From Lineus longissimus (lineage: Eukaryota > Nemertea > Pilidiophora > Heteronemertea > Lineidae): 64,000 nt of DNA. Below the pieces are notes generated by a model. It saw only the letters and a list, made by a program, of their open reading frames with translations, was not told where the DNA came from and did no database searches. Position 1 is the first letter of the stretch. Each line of letters begins with the position of its first letter. Both the position numbers and the translations under genes were made by a program. This document shows positions 1 through 13,010 of the stretch, piece after piece. Location: positions 15,254,001-15,318,000 of the forward strand of contig NC_088317.1 in the NCBI RefSeq assembly GCF_910592395.1, written 5' to 3'.

Positions 1-194
1 CAATCCTTTGAGGGTAATTTGTTAGCTGGCATACCCCGGCTGATATGTATGAAGAACATCATCAATATATTTTATGCCATGACATTGGATGTTTAGCTGC
101 AGGTTTACTTCCATATGTCAGTCGCTTTGGTACTGGATCTGTCACTTCATCATCATCATCAACATGATCTAATCAACATTGGCAAAGACATGAA

Positions 195-945
195 CGCATA
201 ATCTGTTGGGGGCAATTTGTAAGAGATGGCAGATGGTGATGTCATGTGTGAGCAGCATCAATTAACTATTTTACCGCAATCTAGGTTTTTAGATGTTTTA
301 GTGTTATTTCAAATGAAAGGGTTTAGCAAGTTTAACAAATACGCCACCATTCAGTTTGTTCACAGTTGGACTACTACTACATCTTCCACAAAAAACGGTT
401 CCGTGAAAGCAAAAACTCGTCATCATCATCAAGATTGGCACATTAATCTGTTGGATGAAACATTAATCTGTTGGATGAAACATTAATCTGTTGGGGCCAA
501 TTTGTTAGAGAGGGCAGATGGTGAGATCATGTGTGTCAGCGTCAATTAGTCATTCCACCCCAATCTAGGATTTTAGTGGTTATAGCGAATATTATTTCAA
601 AGGAAAGGGTTCAACATGTGCTAACATTCAGTTTGTTCAACGGTGGACTACTACTTTCACAAAAAGAGGTCCCTTGAAAGCGACAACTCAGCCTCTGTAC
701 CCTAGGTCACATTGATTGCAGACGCCTTGATCTCAACCAATCCCCCACCTTTCAGTTTGTTCATTGCTGGGCATCTACTTCCTCAAAAAGTTGCCTTGAA
801 AGCAACAAGTGCACCTCAGTAGCTGAGTCATGTTGATTGCAAACAAAATGTTGTTAACAACAAATACACAAACATTCAGTATGTTTACCACTGGACTACT
901 ACTTCCTCAAAAAGGTCTCCTGAAAGCAACAACTCAGCCTTGCTG
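195..945. repeat. Degenerate tandem repeat, about 290-bp units with nested subunits
   Basis: A block beginning AATCTGTTGGGG and running through GGCAGATGGTGA occurs near 199 and again near 486. A second block (TTCAGTTTGTTCA then TGGACTACTACTTC, ending in CCTGAAAGCAACAA-like sequence) recurs near 350, 630, 750 and 875. A 19-bp subunit, GGATGAAACATTAATCTGTT-like, is tandemly repeated at 445-490. The 86-codon open frame at 226-486 is a product of this repeat. Confidence 0.7.
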
Positions 946-2569
946 TAAACAAATAAAACTCTATGTGTTTAGATGAAAGTTTTGAGTTCTTTCTGCCTCA
1001 TTTCTGTAATAAAAGAATATTTAGAAACCGTCTTTAAATCTCCACCTCCACATTTTTGAGTTCCTGTCACTCCGTGGTGCTTTCCGACCCAGGGTTTCCG
1101 AATTGCCACAATTTGCTCACTAAAACAACTTTTTACATTTCTTTTGTGACAGATGGTTGGTATTCTGTCAATTTTTTCCAAAAGATTACATTTCCTTGTG
1201 TCAATCAACTACTGAAACTGTACAAAAAGTCCAAATGTCAGAGTTGGTAATCACATCAAATGTGAATGAGACTTTTGACATGTTTAAAGGCCTACACCAT
1301 TCATTTAAAGGTTGGATTTGAAAATTTGAAAATTTCCTAAATGTGAAGCAAGTTCCCACGAGAAGTAATGATTGGTGTGAAAACCATTACAAATGAACAG
1401 GGGCCACTAACCCTTTTGCCGCGGCAGCCATTTTTCCGCTGCTGTCGCCATGTACTGAAAGCAGATACCACTGATGAACAGCGGAGCTTACTTTTATCAG
1501 AAGGATCAAAACTATTCAAAAGTGACACCATCTATACTATTAGGATGAAACTAATTTAGAGGGTGCGACCATGTGCTGGTAAATTTGTATTTTAGATGGG
1601 CAGGACATGCTATGCACGTCACCCGTTTAATGGGATCGTGTACATGACCTGATGCACATCATCTGCAGCAAAAGGGAAAGGTTGCCATTCCTGAGGTGGG
1701 CTTACAGTTTCATGTGAAAAAGTCAGTCATGAAAAATGTGCATCATGATTCATGGTAAGTTAATGTCTGCACCTGAGCTTAGAAGAAGCACTGTTCTTGC
1801 ATACTTGTAGTTGCTATACTATTGAACAATCAAGCATTAACATTCACAAAGTGATCTACTCATTTCAGAGCACATCGAAATTGTGTGAATTTTAACCCTT
1901 GATGCTTCAAGATGGAATGACTTGGGTAGAAAGGAGCTGGTAACAATACGTTTATTTGCAATTGCGAGCTTAGGGGTTGGGACCCCTACAAATCATCTTT
2001 CATGGGGGTCAATCTAGATTGCCCTGATATCCTTTGTATTAGTACAGGTATACTCTTTCAAGGACTTTTGAATCGGAAAAATTATTCAAAGCAGCAGTTT
2101 ACAATCAATCTGACATGAATTCACAATTCGGGAACACTGAATTTAGGGCTACTATGTCTGTGAATATATTTCCAATGTTGGTATGCGACCCTTTCTGATG
2201 TTATGACCCATATTCAGCTTTTCAGATCAGACACTGTAACCCTAGTCTTATCCAAATTGGTCCACCAGGTATTGAACTGTGGAGCCAATGATCACGAAAG
2301 CTATCGAATAGATTGGAAAGAGCGGAGGGACATTTGGTCTTGAGTTATGAGATTTGCTTGGAATTACTCATGGTATACAGCCAGATAGTTGTTTGATAAA
2401 TAGCCCACAACATGCACAAGGTGATGTGATGACATTTGTCCAGACGTACAGTGATTCACCAAATGGTTGGCAAGTAATGGAGGCTGCAGCTTGGAGGCAG
2501 ATCAGGTCAACGAATTAGTGAGAGAGCAACGAGTTGCCATCTTCCGACTAAGAGCTTGACACTGCCGCC

Positions 2570-2941
2570 TTAAAGGGTAACTCGTGCCAAATTTCACCAT
2601 ATAATGTTTTAGCTGTTTTTGACAAATGACTACGTCACTTTCTCATAAATAGGTAAGGTTTTCGAATCGAAATGCACATTTTCTAGAAATTGATGATTTT
2701 AATCCCGCCCGGACGGCTCGCTTCGATGCCGTTGAAATTGCGCTACGCTGACGACGTTTTTGTTGATGACGTCACAACATGAACATTTTCTAAGTCGCGG
2801 TGGTTTACATTCGATTAAAACAGCGATTTTATAATAAATCTAATCAAAAATGGAAAAAATTTTAGCTTTACATTTGTGATCAACAATTAAAAACGGACGT
2901 ATTTCCGCAAAGTTGTAAATCACATCATAGTATCACTTTAA
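2570..2941. mobile_element. Candidate TTAA-flanked non-autonomous transposon
   Basis: The stretch starts TTAAAGGGTAACTC and ends with the inverted counterpart GTATCACTTTAA, so both ends read TTAAAG with about 13 bp of partly matching terminal inverted repeat, and TTAA sits at each edge. TTAA target duplications are known for piggyBac and Kolobok elements. The interior is CpG-richer than its surroundings and has a GATGACGTCAC motif near 2765. No transposase is visible. The call is tentative because the inverted repeat is short. Confidence 0.45.
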
Positions 2942-3169
2942 CAAACATCTAAGTATGTCAATCAAAGCAGTTGCAAGGCTGGGTAAAATGTACGGATTAA
3001 GATATGCGTAATTTTTGGTGAGTTTAGAGTAAAAGCCATTGACTAGCTCCAGCAATCATACTTGCATGGCCATATTTGCCACCAGTGACAGTCTTCTTTT
3101 CAAAACCCTGGTGGGCAGCCACCACGGGAGATTTCAAGATTAGCTAATGTTGGCATATCACAACTTTTG

Positions 3170-4350
3170 CCTTAGAGCATAATGAAAATGTCAACTTCTA
3201 TGACCTCCAGCTACAGGGGATCTGGTATTGAAAGAGGGCGTCGTGACAATGGGATTAGTAGCAACAACAGGTTGTTTCATCTTGAGAACTTTAATATACT
3301 CAGCGAGACATCCTAACTCAAGTAGAATGATAAAAGTTCGGGAGTTAATAGAAGCCTACCCTGAGAGCTCTACAGATTGGCTGATGTTAACCGTCTTTGT
3401 AGAATTCTGATGATAAAAGTTGGGGAGTTAATAGAAGCCTACCCTGAGAGCTCTACAGATTGGCTGATGTTAACCGTCTTTGTAGAATTCTGCCCCTGGT
3501 GCATAATGGAAATGTCAACTCCTGTGACTACTGGGATCTGGTATCGAGATTGAGAGTTGAGACATTGGATTAGTAGCAGACTCTTCCATCAGAGAGTGTT
3601 GGTCTGGAGGTTGGTAGAAGCCTGCAGCTATGACTAAAATTGTTTTTTGGAGTCAGCCGATATCAACCATCGAGAATTCTGCCCCTGGTGCATAATGGAA
3701 ATGTCAACTCCTGTGACCACTGTGATCTAGTATGAGAGCGGGTGTTGAGGCAATGGATTAGTAACATATTCCTCTATCAGAAAGTGTTGGTTGGGAGGCT
3801 GGTAGAACCATACAGCTACAACTTGAAAGGTTTTAGGAGTTGGCCGATGGTGAGTTTAGCCCGTGGTGCATAATGGAAGTGTCAACTTCTGTGACAACTG
3901 TGATATGGGATTTAGAAAGGGATTTGAGACCATGGATAGTAGCAGATTCTTCCATCAGAAAGCGTTGGTTAGAAAGTTGTTTGAAGCGTGAGCTACAAAT
4001 TAAGATATTTCAAAGTCGGCTGATATTAACTATACAGAATTCTGCACTGGAACAGAATGGAAATGTCAACTTCTGTGACCTTAAGCCACCTGGGAGCTGG
4101 TATTGAAAGTGGGAGTTGAAGTTGAAACAGTGGGATTAGTAGCAGATTTTTCATCCAAAACTATAGTGTAGTGTTAATCAGTAGTTGATAGAAGCCTGCA
4201 GCTCCAACTTAAAGTGTTTGCCATGTTCAGGAGTCAGTCGATATTAGCAGTCTAGTATTCTGCCTCTAATGCACAATGATAATGTAAACTCTTGCGACCT
4301 CCAGACACGAGGAGATTATGTATTACCAGTGGGAGTTGAGGCAATGGAGA
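3170..4350. repeat. Tandem array of about 180-bp units, six copies
   Basis: The landmark GCATAATGRAAATGTCAAC followed by a TGTGACC-like block recurs near 3178, 3508, 3690, 3868, 4050 and 4268, each followed by a variable segment with GTTGAGGCAATGGATTAGTAGCAGA. An internal stretch of about 88 bp (TAAAAGTTSGGGAGTTAATAG through GTAGAATTCTG) is duplicated almost exactly at about 3328-3410 and 3413-3492. Small open frames within are repeat products. Confidence 0.75.
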
Positions 4351-5734
4351 GAGAAATCCGGCTTTATCCTTCACCAGTGGCAGCCTGATTGATAGATGAG
4401 TGGTTTTCAACATGTCTTCACACTAAGCTGAAAGACCTGTCTGCTAGTCGTGTGAACGAAAGGACCAAGGGTGTGTTCACAGGGCAAAACTTTACAATCG
4501 TATCAATTTGTCAGAAGATGTGGTCTGAACCCTGTCGGCGCTAGAGAAACCATTTTTTCGCCTGAACCAAGGGTATGTGCACAGATACATGTACAGGGCC
4601 AAATTTTACAGTGGTATTGATATGTCAGAAGATTTGGTCGTTACTCTGTCGCTAGGGAAACCAATTTTTTCCTACGTCAACCTGAGTGGAGCTGTCTGGA
4701 TACCCAAGCTTAACGTTGCTTAGTTTTACATGTACAGGTCGATAAACTCAAAAGTGTTGCCATTTATGGTTTTTGGATCTAAGTAATGTTTCAGGAGTGC
4801 ATATGGGATGCTTGGAGTTGATTCAGGTGGAGGGATAATAGCTCGGTTGGGTTACAATGTGTTCATTGAGGATACAAGCTTGACCGAAGACCATGTCACT
4901 CCTCTATACAGCTTATAAAGGAGCAACATATTGTGATGATGGAGACTCGTTGTACTGACAATTGTATTGGAAATAATTAAAATATCTTGATGACGACAAG
5001 CTATCTGGCAGCATTCCGAATTCAAATCATGCCTAACGATGTGATTTGTTATATACTGACAGCAAGGGCTCAAGGACTAAGACACCTTGAGCTACCCGTA
5101 AGGCACGCGAGTGGTATGTCCAGATATACCATTGGGCAGTGTTGGGCCAGTTTATTTACAGCAATGATGAGGCTTCACATCAATACCTCAACTATTGGCC
5201 TGGACATTCATGATTCGAACTCCTGCTCCCTGGGAGTATCTCATGTCTGATCTGCCTCTCGATACTCATGACTAACATTTGCATTTTCCCAAAGTACCCA
5301 TTACCTCTGGGTTGGGAGAATCAAGTATGGTTAAGTCACCTGCTAAAGGACACAGATGAAACAGTTGTTTTCCATCCAAGAGTCAAACCTATGACCTCCT
5401 GGTTCTAAGCCTGACGCTCTATTCTAAAACATTGAGGGTACAATGTACCACTGCTTACAGCATATAATACATTGTGCCTCATTTTGGCAGCAGCGGTTAT
5501 GGTTAACCAACATTTTAGCTCTACCCGTGCGATGGTTGGTGGGACAACCAATACCTCCAGTTTGTTGTCAATTTCTTTGACCATTATGCCACCAATCTCA
5601 ATGTTTCCACCATAAGATACACTTAAGTCCTGAGATAAAGTGCAATCACACTGCATTTGCCTTTGTTAGCATCTCTGAATTCGAGCAGTGTTAATGTTGA
5701 TCCCCCTTCTGAGTGGTAAAACTGTACATATCGG

Positions 5735-6290
5735 CCCTCACTGACCTGTGGCATATGGTCTTGTTAACAGTCTTGATCGTAGAAAAGCAGAAAGATCATG
5801 AGCGAATCACTATGTTAGAAGCTAATGTAAGCTATTGCACCTTCCTTCAAATCACCTCTATTTATAATAGTACCAAAGTCTTGTTCATCCTCAGGCATGT
5901 CAGGGCAAGATTATGCTCATTAGCTGTCGCGGAATTGTAGCGTCTGGTCCTGTAAGTGGTCCTAATAAAAAAATTGGAGAGATCACGATCAAATCACCTC
6001 AGGGAATGGCCCAAATAATGACGATGCAAACATTTTGCTACAGAATTGGTGATAGAAGCTTATAAGCTACGGCACCCTCCCACAAAGTTCATCTATTTAG
6101 AAAAGTATCTACTGTTTTGTCCATCCTTTAGCGCAAAATTGTCCTTGTCAGTGAATGAAATGTGGCATGTGGTCTTGTCAAAAGTCTTGATTCAAGAAAA
6201 TCAAAGAGATCAAGATCAAATCACCTTGAAATAGCGCAAATAATGATCATTTGAATTGCAGACTTGTTGCAGCACAACTGCTATTGGAAG
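5735..6290. repeat. Degenerate tandem repeat, about 220-bp units
   Basis: A unit containing GTGGCATRTGGTCTTGTYAA, a GATCAnGANCRAATCAC block, an AATAATGAYSATTYG block and AAGCTWRTAAGCTAYKGCACC is present about two and a half times (near 5745-5850, 5955-6075 and 6165-6290). Divergence is high, so the array is old. Confidence 0.6.
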
Positions 6291-7315
6291 CCTTAAACAG
6301 TGCAAGTACTTGATACAATCTGGGTGTGACATTCTTCGAAATGGTACAACAGGCATCTCGCCTTCCTGCTACTCATATTAGTACAGACGTTTTGGATATC
6401 TTTGAAATATTAGAGATTATTTCCATGCTTTGTGCACCAGCTTTTCAAATCACTTTGATATACCAGAGATTCGTGCAATTAAAATGCTTTTAGTATATTG
6501 TACATCATTTGGGTTTCACTTGTGAAGGGTTAACCATGTTTACTGTAAACTGCCACATTTTGGTGTGCATTTTATTTTTGAGGATTTTGCAAATAACATG
6601 AATAAGCTGGCCTTACGATTGGTAACAACCAAAATAAAAATCATAAAAACCAATTTTCAGAAATTTTGATGAATTGCAAAAGTAGCTTGGCACAAACATT
6701 TTGCAGTAGACGTCTTCTTTGTCATGTTTGTACATGAAGCTGATTTTGTCAGGTTGGAGCTGGAAGGCAATAACCCAAATTGGTGCCCAACTGTTGTGGC
6801 AGTCTCCAGCTCATTATCAAAGTTAAATTGTTCTTTCGCTTTGCAAAATACTTTCATACCTCTAGACATACATGTATGTTCTTTTGAAATCTTGGCCACT
6901 GAAAATTTGTATTATGTGCACTTTTATTTTAGCCTCCCACGTTGGTTCTCAAAATACCTGAAAACAAGAAATCGGATCTTGAAAATCAAAAATTCCCCTG
7001 TTTCTCTTGCATTGCTTGGCATATATCCTATTACTCCCAGTACTGTATTTTGTTTGTAAAGCATTATTGGGGTTTAAAGGGCAAGTGACTTTATTTTTTC
7101 CCCTGAGTTGTTTTCGGTGTAGGTGATGAAAGTCAATCTTTTTCCAATTGCAGTCTGGTACTATGGATTATGGTGTGGGTGTATATAGGATAAAGTGGAA
7201 ACTTAAGCATCATTCTCATACGATTTTTGGGGGGAGAAATTCGTTTCTGATAAAAACATCTATGGCCCGTTTTCTGACAAATAGTTCACATGGGTTGCCT
7301 TGGAAGTCTCTGCAC

Positions 7316-8120
7316 ATCGATTTCTTTAACAAATTTTTAATAATCTTGCGAAGCAATTTGTCTCAAAGCCATTTTTCACGCTCAGCTGTCAACATCATTG
7401 CTTATCATTTGCAGCATCGCAGCGTAATTTTGTTTGCCTGTATTTGCTCAGTTTTTGGAAATGTAACTTCTACTTCGATGGAAGTCACCAGTTCCCCAGT
7501 TTTCAACAACGCGTTCATCATATCATATCATTACTGGCATCGTAATCCTATTGGATTTTTGCTGGAGGTGTGGAGTCCGCTATAGGCTGCTGTCCACCTA
7601 TGTGGGATCTTTTACTTGCCCTGGCATAGACACTCATAGAGGTACAAGGGACCAAGGCTTTTAGTCATATTCGACAGACCCTCGAGTATTTCATATGTTG
7701 GACGTGTTGTGAAGAGCTTGGAATTTTAGGTGCTTGAAATTCACGCCGGTTCATCCAGAAATACAATCCTGGGTTCTCCCGGGATCAAATTTGGGGGGCC
7801 CTATTGCGTGGTAGCCAGCAGTGTTAACCAATAGGCTATGAGGCTCCTAAAGTGGTTGGTTAATAATGGTCGCTGATGCTGGTTTAGGTTTCAGAAGCAG
7901 CTGGCAGTTCGACCTTCTTACATTTGCTAATTTGTACAATGTCGTAGGATTGAAGTAATTTCAACCTCACCCCATCAAGGTTGCCTTAGCAAACTTGTGT
8001 ATTGAATTCTTTTGATAAGTTTGCAAAGCAATTTATTGCAAAGCCTTGCTTCATCCTTAGCTGTCAAGATTTTTGCTTATCAATTGCCGCATCGTTACAG
8101 CAATTTTGTCATCTCCTCGA
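7316..8120. repeat. Diverged direct repeat pair with a dispersed repeat between
   Basis: 7316-7435 and about 7995-8115 are related (AAGCAATTTRTYKCAAAGCC, then AGCTGTCAA, then GCTTATCA, then CATCG). Between them, 7530-7850 carries a dispersed repeat (CCTATTGGATTTTTGCTGGAGGTGTGGAG-like start, then TACTTGCCCTGGCATAGACA) also seen at about 12815-12980 and distantly in 26880-27090 and the array at 36661. The 145-codon open frame at 7148-7585 overlaps this and has no recognisable domain. Confidence 0.55.
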
Positions 8121-8689
8121 AAGCAGCTTATGAACGCATCAGAGTCTTTCAACACCAAATCAACTGCTGAGATTCCGCTGCACGGCATATTTTCTTTTCA
8201 ATGAGTTTTCTGTTACACCTCTGTGCATGAATTGTTATAGTAGCAGAGGCAGATTCTGTACAGTTCTTTTGTGTGGTGTCCTTTACATTACAGTTCGGTC
8301 TGTTATTTGGAGGAAGACCAGTGGCTTAATAGTCATTAGAGCTCTGAGCTCAGTATCCGGAGGTCACTGCAGAACGAGTCACTAAATAGGCACACACAAG
8401 GAGGAAAAACTTTAGAATGTGGCTGACATCAACAGGAAATGGGCATAAATTCTCCAGTAGCTGACAGTTTGAGTGTTTTTTTACTTGCTGTTGATTCAGG
8501 CTGCATTCTCGATTAAGCTGCGTCAGCTGCCTAAACATAAGGAAAGAATATGTAAAAAACAACAACATCAGTTTGGATTTTCAGTCATTTGCAGCATTGT
8601 GTTTTGATTGACTGTTATCAGGTGATTAATTCCTTGAGCAGAAGCAACAGAAAATTTGTGTTTGTGGGGATATAAAATCACAAGAGGGG

Positions 8690-8880
8690 TGGTGGAGTTG
8701 TGCAGTGCCATCACTGTCTGGCACCTCTGCGGTCCCGGGTCCAATTCCCGGTCGATCCCGGTTCACTCATGTGATAGAGAGAGCGACTCTATTCAACAGC
8801 GTAGGTTTCTTCCGGGGTATCTGGTATACTCCTATCCACTTTACAATTGGCCAATATTGTTTATTGAGTGTCATAGTTGA
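8690..8880 (+). mobile_element. tRNA-derived SINE-like element
   Basis: A GGTCCCGGGTCCAATTCCCG stretch resembles a pol III B box, and is followed by a GTAGGTTTCTTCCGGGGT tail block. The same arrangement recurs at about 40570-40715. This is the layout of invertebrate tRNA-derived SINEs; the A box is not clear and the copy looks old. Confidence 0.5.
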
Positions 8881-9544
8881 CTTGAAATTATCTCAAATAA
8901 CAAGAGTCAGAAAGGTCCTGGATTAGGCTGATGAGGAAAAAAGTCAAGTGTTTTGATAAATGTTGAATTGTACTTTGAAGTATACAGCGCTAGATGTATA
9001 AGAACTTGCCTTCATCTTATTTCTTTTTTTAAGTCATTCTGGAATTACTGTATGAAGTTCCTTTATGTCCTTGAAGGGATGTTCTCAAACTCCAAGGTGC
9101 AATCACCCCTGTTAATGTGATTAACAGCAAAACTCATCAATATTGCTGTAAAAGTGATGTCAAATTAGCAACACTTTAGAGTTTGGGTCATGCGATTCGT
9201 TTGTCACCAGGGGAGGTGCCTCATTTAGATAATTGCGGGTTAGCATGCTGAAAGTGCTGACATCCCTGGGGCCCTTGCTGGCGTGAACTAGTGGGTGTAT
9301 GGACCACTAACAGGTGGTTTGTGTGGTGGCCCATAGTTCACCTTGAGAGAGTGAGCTGAGTACTGAGTCCTGCAGCAGGCTAGCTGTTTTGATGCAACTT
9401 GAATAGAAAGTCATTGCTGTAGCTTGCAGTGGATTCGGCAAAGACCATAGGTACCACCTTTTTGGCTAGAACTTGAAATCCTTCAGCATGTGTAGAACTT
9501 CTTCAAGATAAATGCCCCTTTGTAACATTGGAGGCTGTTCTTTA

Positions 9545-9975
9545 AGCTCGCAGCACACTAGCCGCCAACTTCGGCGTTCACAGGCATTTTTTGCCACAAG
9601 AGTCCTGAACGCCTGAAAAATCCCTAGTCTGCTACGAACGGCATCGGCGAACGCGACTTGCCGCAACTAAACGCCAGATATCTAACATGTTTGATTTTTG
9701 ACGCGTGTCGCAGTGTTTGAACGCAAGAAGAAGCCAGGTGTGCTTCGGATTGCCGCCTGAATTGGCGTCGGCGGTGAGGCTATGGCCAATCAGTATGCGT
9801 CTTGATGTCACATGATTTCAAAATGGCAGCCTAAAGTGGCGGAAAAGACGCTACTGGACACCGATTCTGGGCAGGTTTGTTCTGACCGGGATCCACTGGC
9901 CGCCAACTTCGGCGTCGAGAGGCGTCAGCTGAACGCTTCTTGTCACCAAAGTTGGCGGCTAGTGTGCTGCGGGCT
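9545..9975. mobile_element. Non-autonomous DNA transposon, Harbinger-like ends, TTA duplication
   Basis: The left end AGCTCGCAGCACACTAGCCG and the complement of the right end AGCCCGCAGCACACTAGCCG continue to match for about 32 bp with about three mismatches. TTA lies directly outside both ends (9542-9544 and 9976-9978), with TTTA also possible. A 3-bp TTA/TWA duplication is typical of PIF/Harbinger. The CCGCCAACTTCGGCG core of the inverted repeat also occurs once more inside near 9898, in the same orientation as the left end. The 431-bp element is GC-richer than its flanks and encodes no transposase. Confidence 0.7.
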
Positions 9976-10707
9976 TTAGACACCCACCATTGAAATTGGC
10001 ATTCATTTCACTGTAGAATTCATTCATAGAATGCATTCATGTTATCAAGTTTAGACTTTTGCCTGATGTGACACTTAGATTGGATGAAATTTAGCAAATG
10101 TAGGCAAGGACTCAAAGACTGATGCTGGTTGTATACTCATTGGGGTAATGGTCTTGCCAAAGGACATGCGAGGCAGGTGAAGCCATGCCTGGTACATTAG
10201 TGAATACATACAGTAAGTATGTAATGGACTGCAGACTTATCATCCCCTGCAGACATAAACATTGATATACTGGTATGTAAATGCCTTGCCTGAGGACACA
10301 GATATGAATGTATTGCTTGTGGTTAAAATTTTACAAGGTATCGGATGATTTGCAGACATATATTCTCTTTCAATGATGAATACCAAAGGTTTAATTACCT
10401 TGCCTTTGATCAGTCACACATTGGACGAATGTTGGATTGTAACCTTGGGCAAGTTGTTTACCTGTCTGCCAAGGAAAACGTATTGGGTGGTTCTTAGTCA
10501 GATTCTGTTATCCATAAAACCCTGTTATCAGCTGACTCCACCGAGTCTATCTTGAACAGGGGTGGATCCAGAATTGAAAGGAGGAGGAGTGCCCATGCCC
10601 CAGCCATGCCCCCTGGATCCACCAATCCTGCATCAAAATCAAAATTTGCTACATATGGTGCAGCACTGACTGGAGCCTACACATGGCCTGGCTATTGGAG
10701 AACAAAT

Positions 10708-11101
10708 GTGACCAGCCACGCAAAAAAGGCCGGTAGGGGCCTAATTCATGAAATTGAGTTGTTAGCGGATTGTAGTACCTCATAACATGCAATTTCAGAA
10801 TAACTTAGAATATTTTGAAAATCTTCATTAATTAGCATGTTATGACATCATCTCCAAGTTATCTCCGTTCGCCATTGTTCAAAAACTCGGTCAAATTTCA
10901 CACTTTTTTCATGAAATGAAAGATAATATATGGACAATTCATATGCTAAACTACTCGAGTCAATAGGGGATTCCCCGTGACGTCAGCGTGCGAATTGTCT
11001 GGTGTTAAAAACCCACCGAACCAGGAAGTAAACACACTACACGTGGGTTTAACGCGCAAGATTTAAATGGCCTATTTCTCGATAACAACGTGGCTGGTCA
11101 C
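10708..11101. mobile_element. Non-autonomous inverted-repeat element, AAAT duplication
   Basis: Left end GTGACCAGCCACG and right end CGTGGCTGGTCAC are a perfect 13-bp inverted repeat, with AAAT immediately outside on both sides (10704-10707 and 11102-11105). The interior is 394 bp overall, has no coding potential, and includes a CCCCGTGACGTCAG stretch near 10974. Superfamily not assigned. Confidence 0.6.
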
Positions 11102-11799
11102 AAATTTTGTCAATGATGTTAGTGTTAACTAAACAGACTGTTATCTCCTTCTGTTGAGCCCTTAGACTTGACACCAAGTCAACCTGTTAACCGCGTAATT
11201 TTTTATTTGTTGACCACGTCATATTGCGTAATTAATTAGATTACATCCTCATTTAACAGTCGCTTCGTCTTGCATGCTGCAGCCATGATTCAGCTCAAAA
11301 GCTGGTGCCAGTGGCGGTTGGTAGTGTTCTGAAACTAAACTACACTGTGCTGACGATCTAAGGGGATTCCCTTCGACTTTCTAAGTGTGTTGCCTGGGCT
11401 TAGGTGAGTCGCAAACATAGGACGTCATATAGCGTCTTATGCAATGCACAGACTTTAGGCCAGGAGTCGTGACGTCTTACGCAGTTTACAGGTTAAGTTA
11501 GCACCAGCGTTAGTGACAAATTATGTTTTGAACAACCAGGACCTGGTAGACATTTATACCCCTAGATGGAGAGAAGCACTTGCAGGGTTGAGTGTCCTGC
11601 TCAAGGACACACATCCTGACTGGTGGTTTCAAGTAAGACGTAAAATCCTTGATGATGAAGATGAAGGATGCATTGATAGGTTCTGAGCCTGGTACCCCCC
11701 CCCCCCCCCCACCACCACCATCAGTTCTCCACCAATGCAAGTATTTAGGAGAAAACGTGCATATCTTTAAGCATGAACAATGATTGGAACCATGTGGTC

Positions 11800-12560
11800 T
11801 CTCATCTCCTGTGAGTTCTTTCCCAACATTACCAGACCTAATTGCCCCCCCCCCCCCCATGCCTCTCTGTGGGTGGGGAAGGCTAGAACATACCAACAAC
11901 AACATGGCCTACAGACATAAACACAGATGAAAAGGTGGCAAGTTGGGGAATTCAGGGAGTCTTCGCCAGTCCAGGATGACGCCAGACTCTGAAAGATCTT
12001 GTTGTAGTTGTTCATTGCCTGACTTAGGCATTGCGTGCAGGGGACCGTCTCAGCAAAAGATGTTGATGCCAACTTCATATCTTATCGGTTCTTTCCTAAT
12101 GTATACTAGACCTGATTGATGAAGCATGCTGCTAACATCCTCTCATGCCTCTTGCATCTCTCTCTGGGTGGGAAAGCCTTTTATATATCAATAACAACAT
12201 TGCTTTCAGACATAAACACATAGGTAGAGAAGAAAAGTAGGCAAAGTCAGGGAATCTATTATAAGTCCAGACTAACCCCATCCTAAACTCGATGGTGTAT
12301 ACCCCCTTTTAAATGCAGCTGGGGTAGGATACAAAGATGCCTTGGTGGTCAAGATGGAGTAACTCCAGACTAAAAATCTTGTCATAGCTCTCCATTGCCT
12401 GGGTTGGGTGTAGCCAAGGTTTCGAATGTCAGCGATATCGATAATGATGGTTGTAATGCCGATGACCTCCAACTTCATCAAGCACATTCTAAGTCCAATT
12501 GATGAAGCTAGCTGCTAATATCCCAATGTGTCTTTCGTCTCTCTTGGTGGGAAAGCTAGA
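11800..12560. repeat. Tandem repeat, about 330-bp units, with poly-C tracts upstream
   Basis: Blocks such as GTGGGTGGGGAAGGCTAGAAC, CAGACATAAACACA, TCCAGAC and CATTGCCTGACTTAGGC-like sequence recur about two and a half times, near 11860-12030, 12165-12400 and 12535-12560. Poly-C runs of about 17 and 13 bases lie near 11694 and 11846. The glycine-rich minus-strand open frame at 11510-11905 is a by-product of the poly-C tracts. Confidence 0.6.
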
Positions 12561-13010
12561 ACACACCAGAGCATCAGAGCACCCTATCCCTGCGGCTTGA
12601 CTTCATCTTGGACCCTGGTTTCCAATGAAGGGGGAGCTTGGGTGATAAGTTTCATTGGGTTTCTATAATAAGTTATGACAATGGAGTTTCTGAGCTGGAG
12701 TCTCGCGGACACTGCAAGTTGCCCTATTATGCCTAATGGGAAAGATTGGTTGGCAGGAAGGATGGTTCCTCTTCATGAATGTCTAGTCATGAATATCATC
12801 ATCATCATTGCTGGCGTCGTAACCCTATTGGATTTTTTGCTGGAGGTGTGAAGTCCTCTGTAGGCTACTGTCCACCTATGTGGGATGTTTTACTTGCCCT
12901 GATATAAACACTCAGGTTCATGTACAAGGGACCAGGGCTTTTAGTCTTATTCAGCAGACTCTCAAGTATTTATAGGTTGTACGCGTCTCTATGTCACCCT
13001 GTCATCCCGA

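Noticed and set aside
7148-7585. 145-codon + frame
   Set aside because: Overlaps dispersed repeats, has no recognisable domain and no splice partners.
11510-11905. Minus-strand 131-codon frame with poly-Gly
   Set aside because: The open stretch depends on poly-C tracts and tandem repeats.
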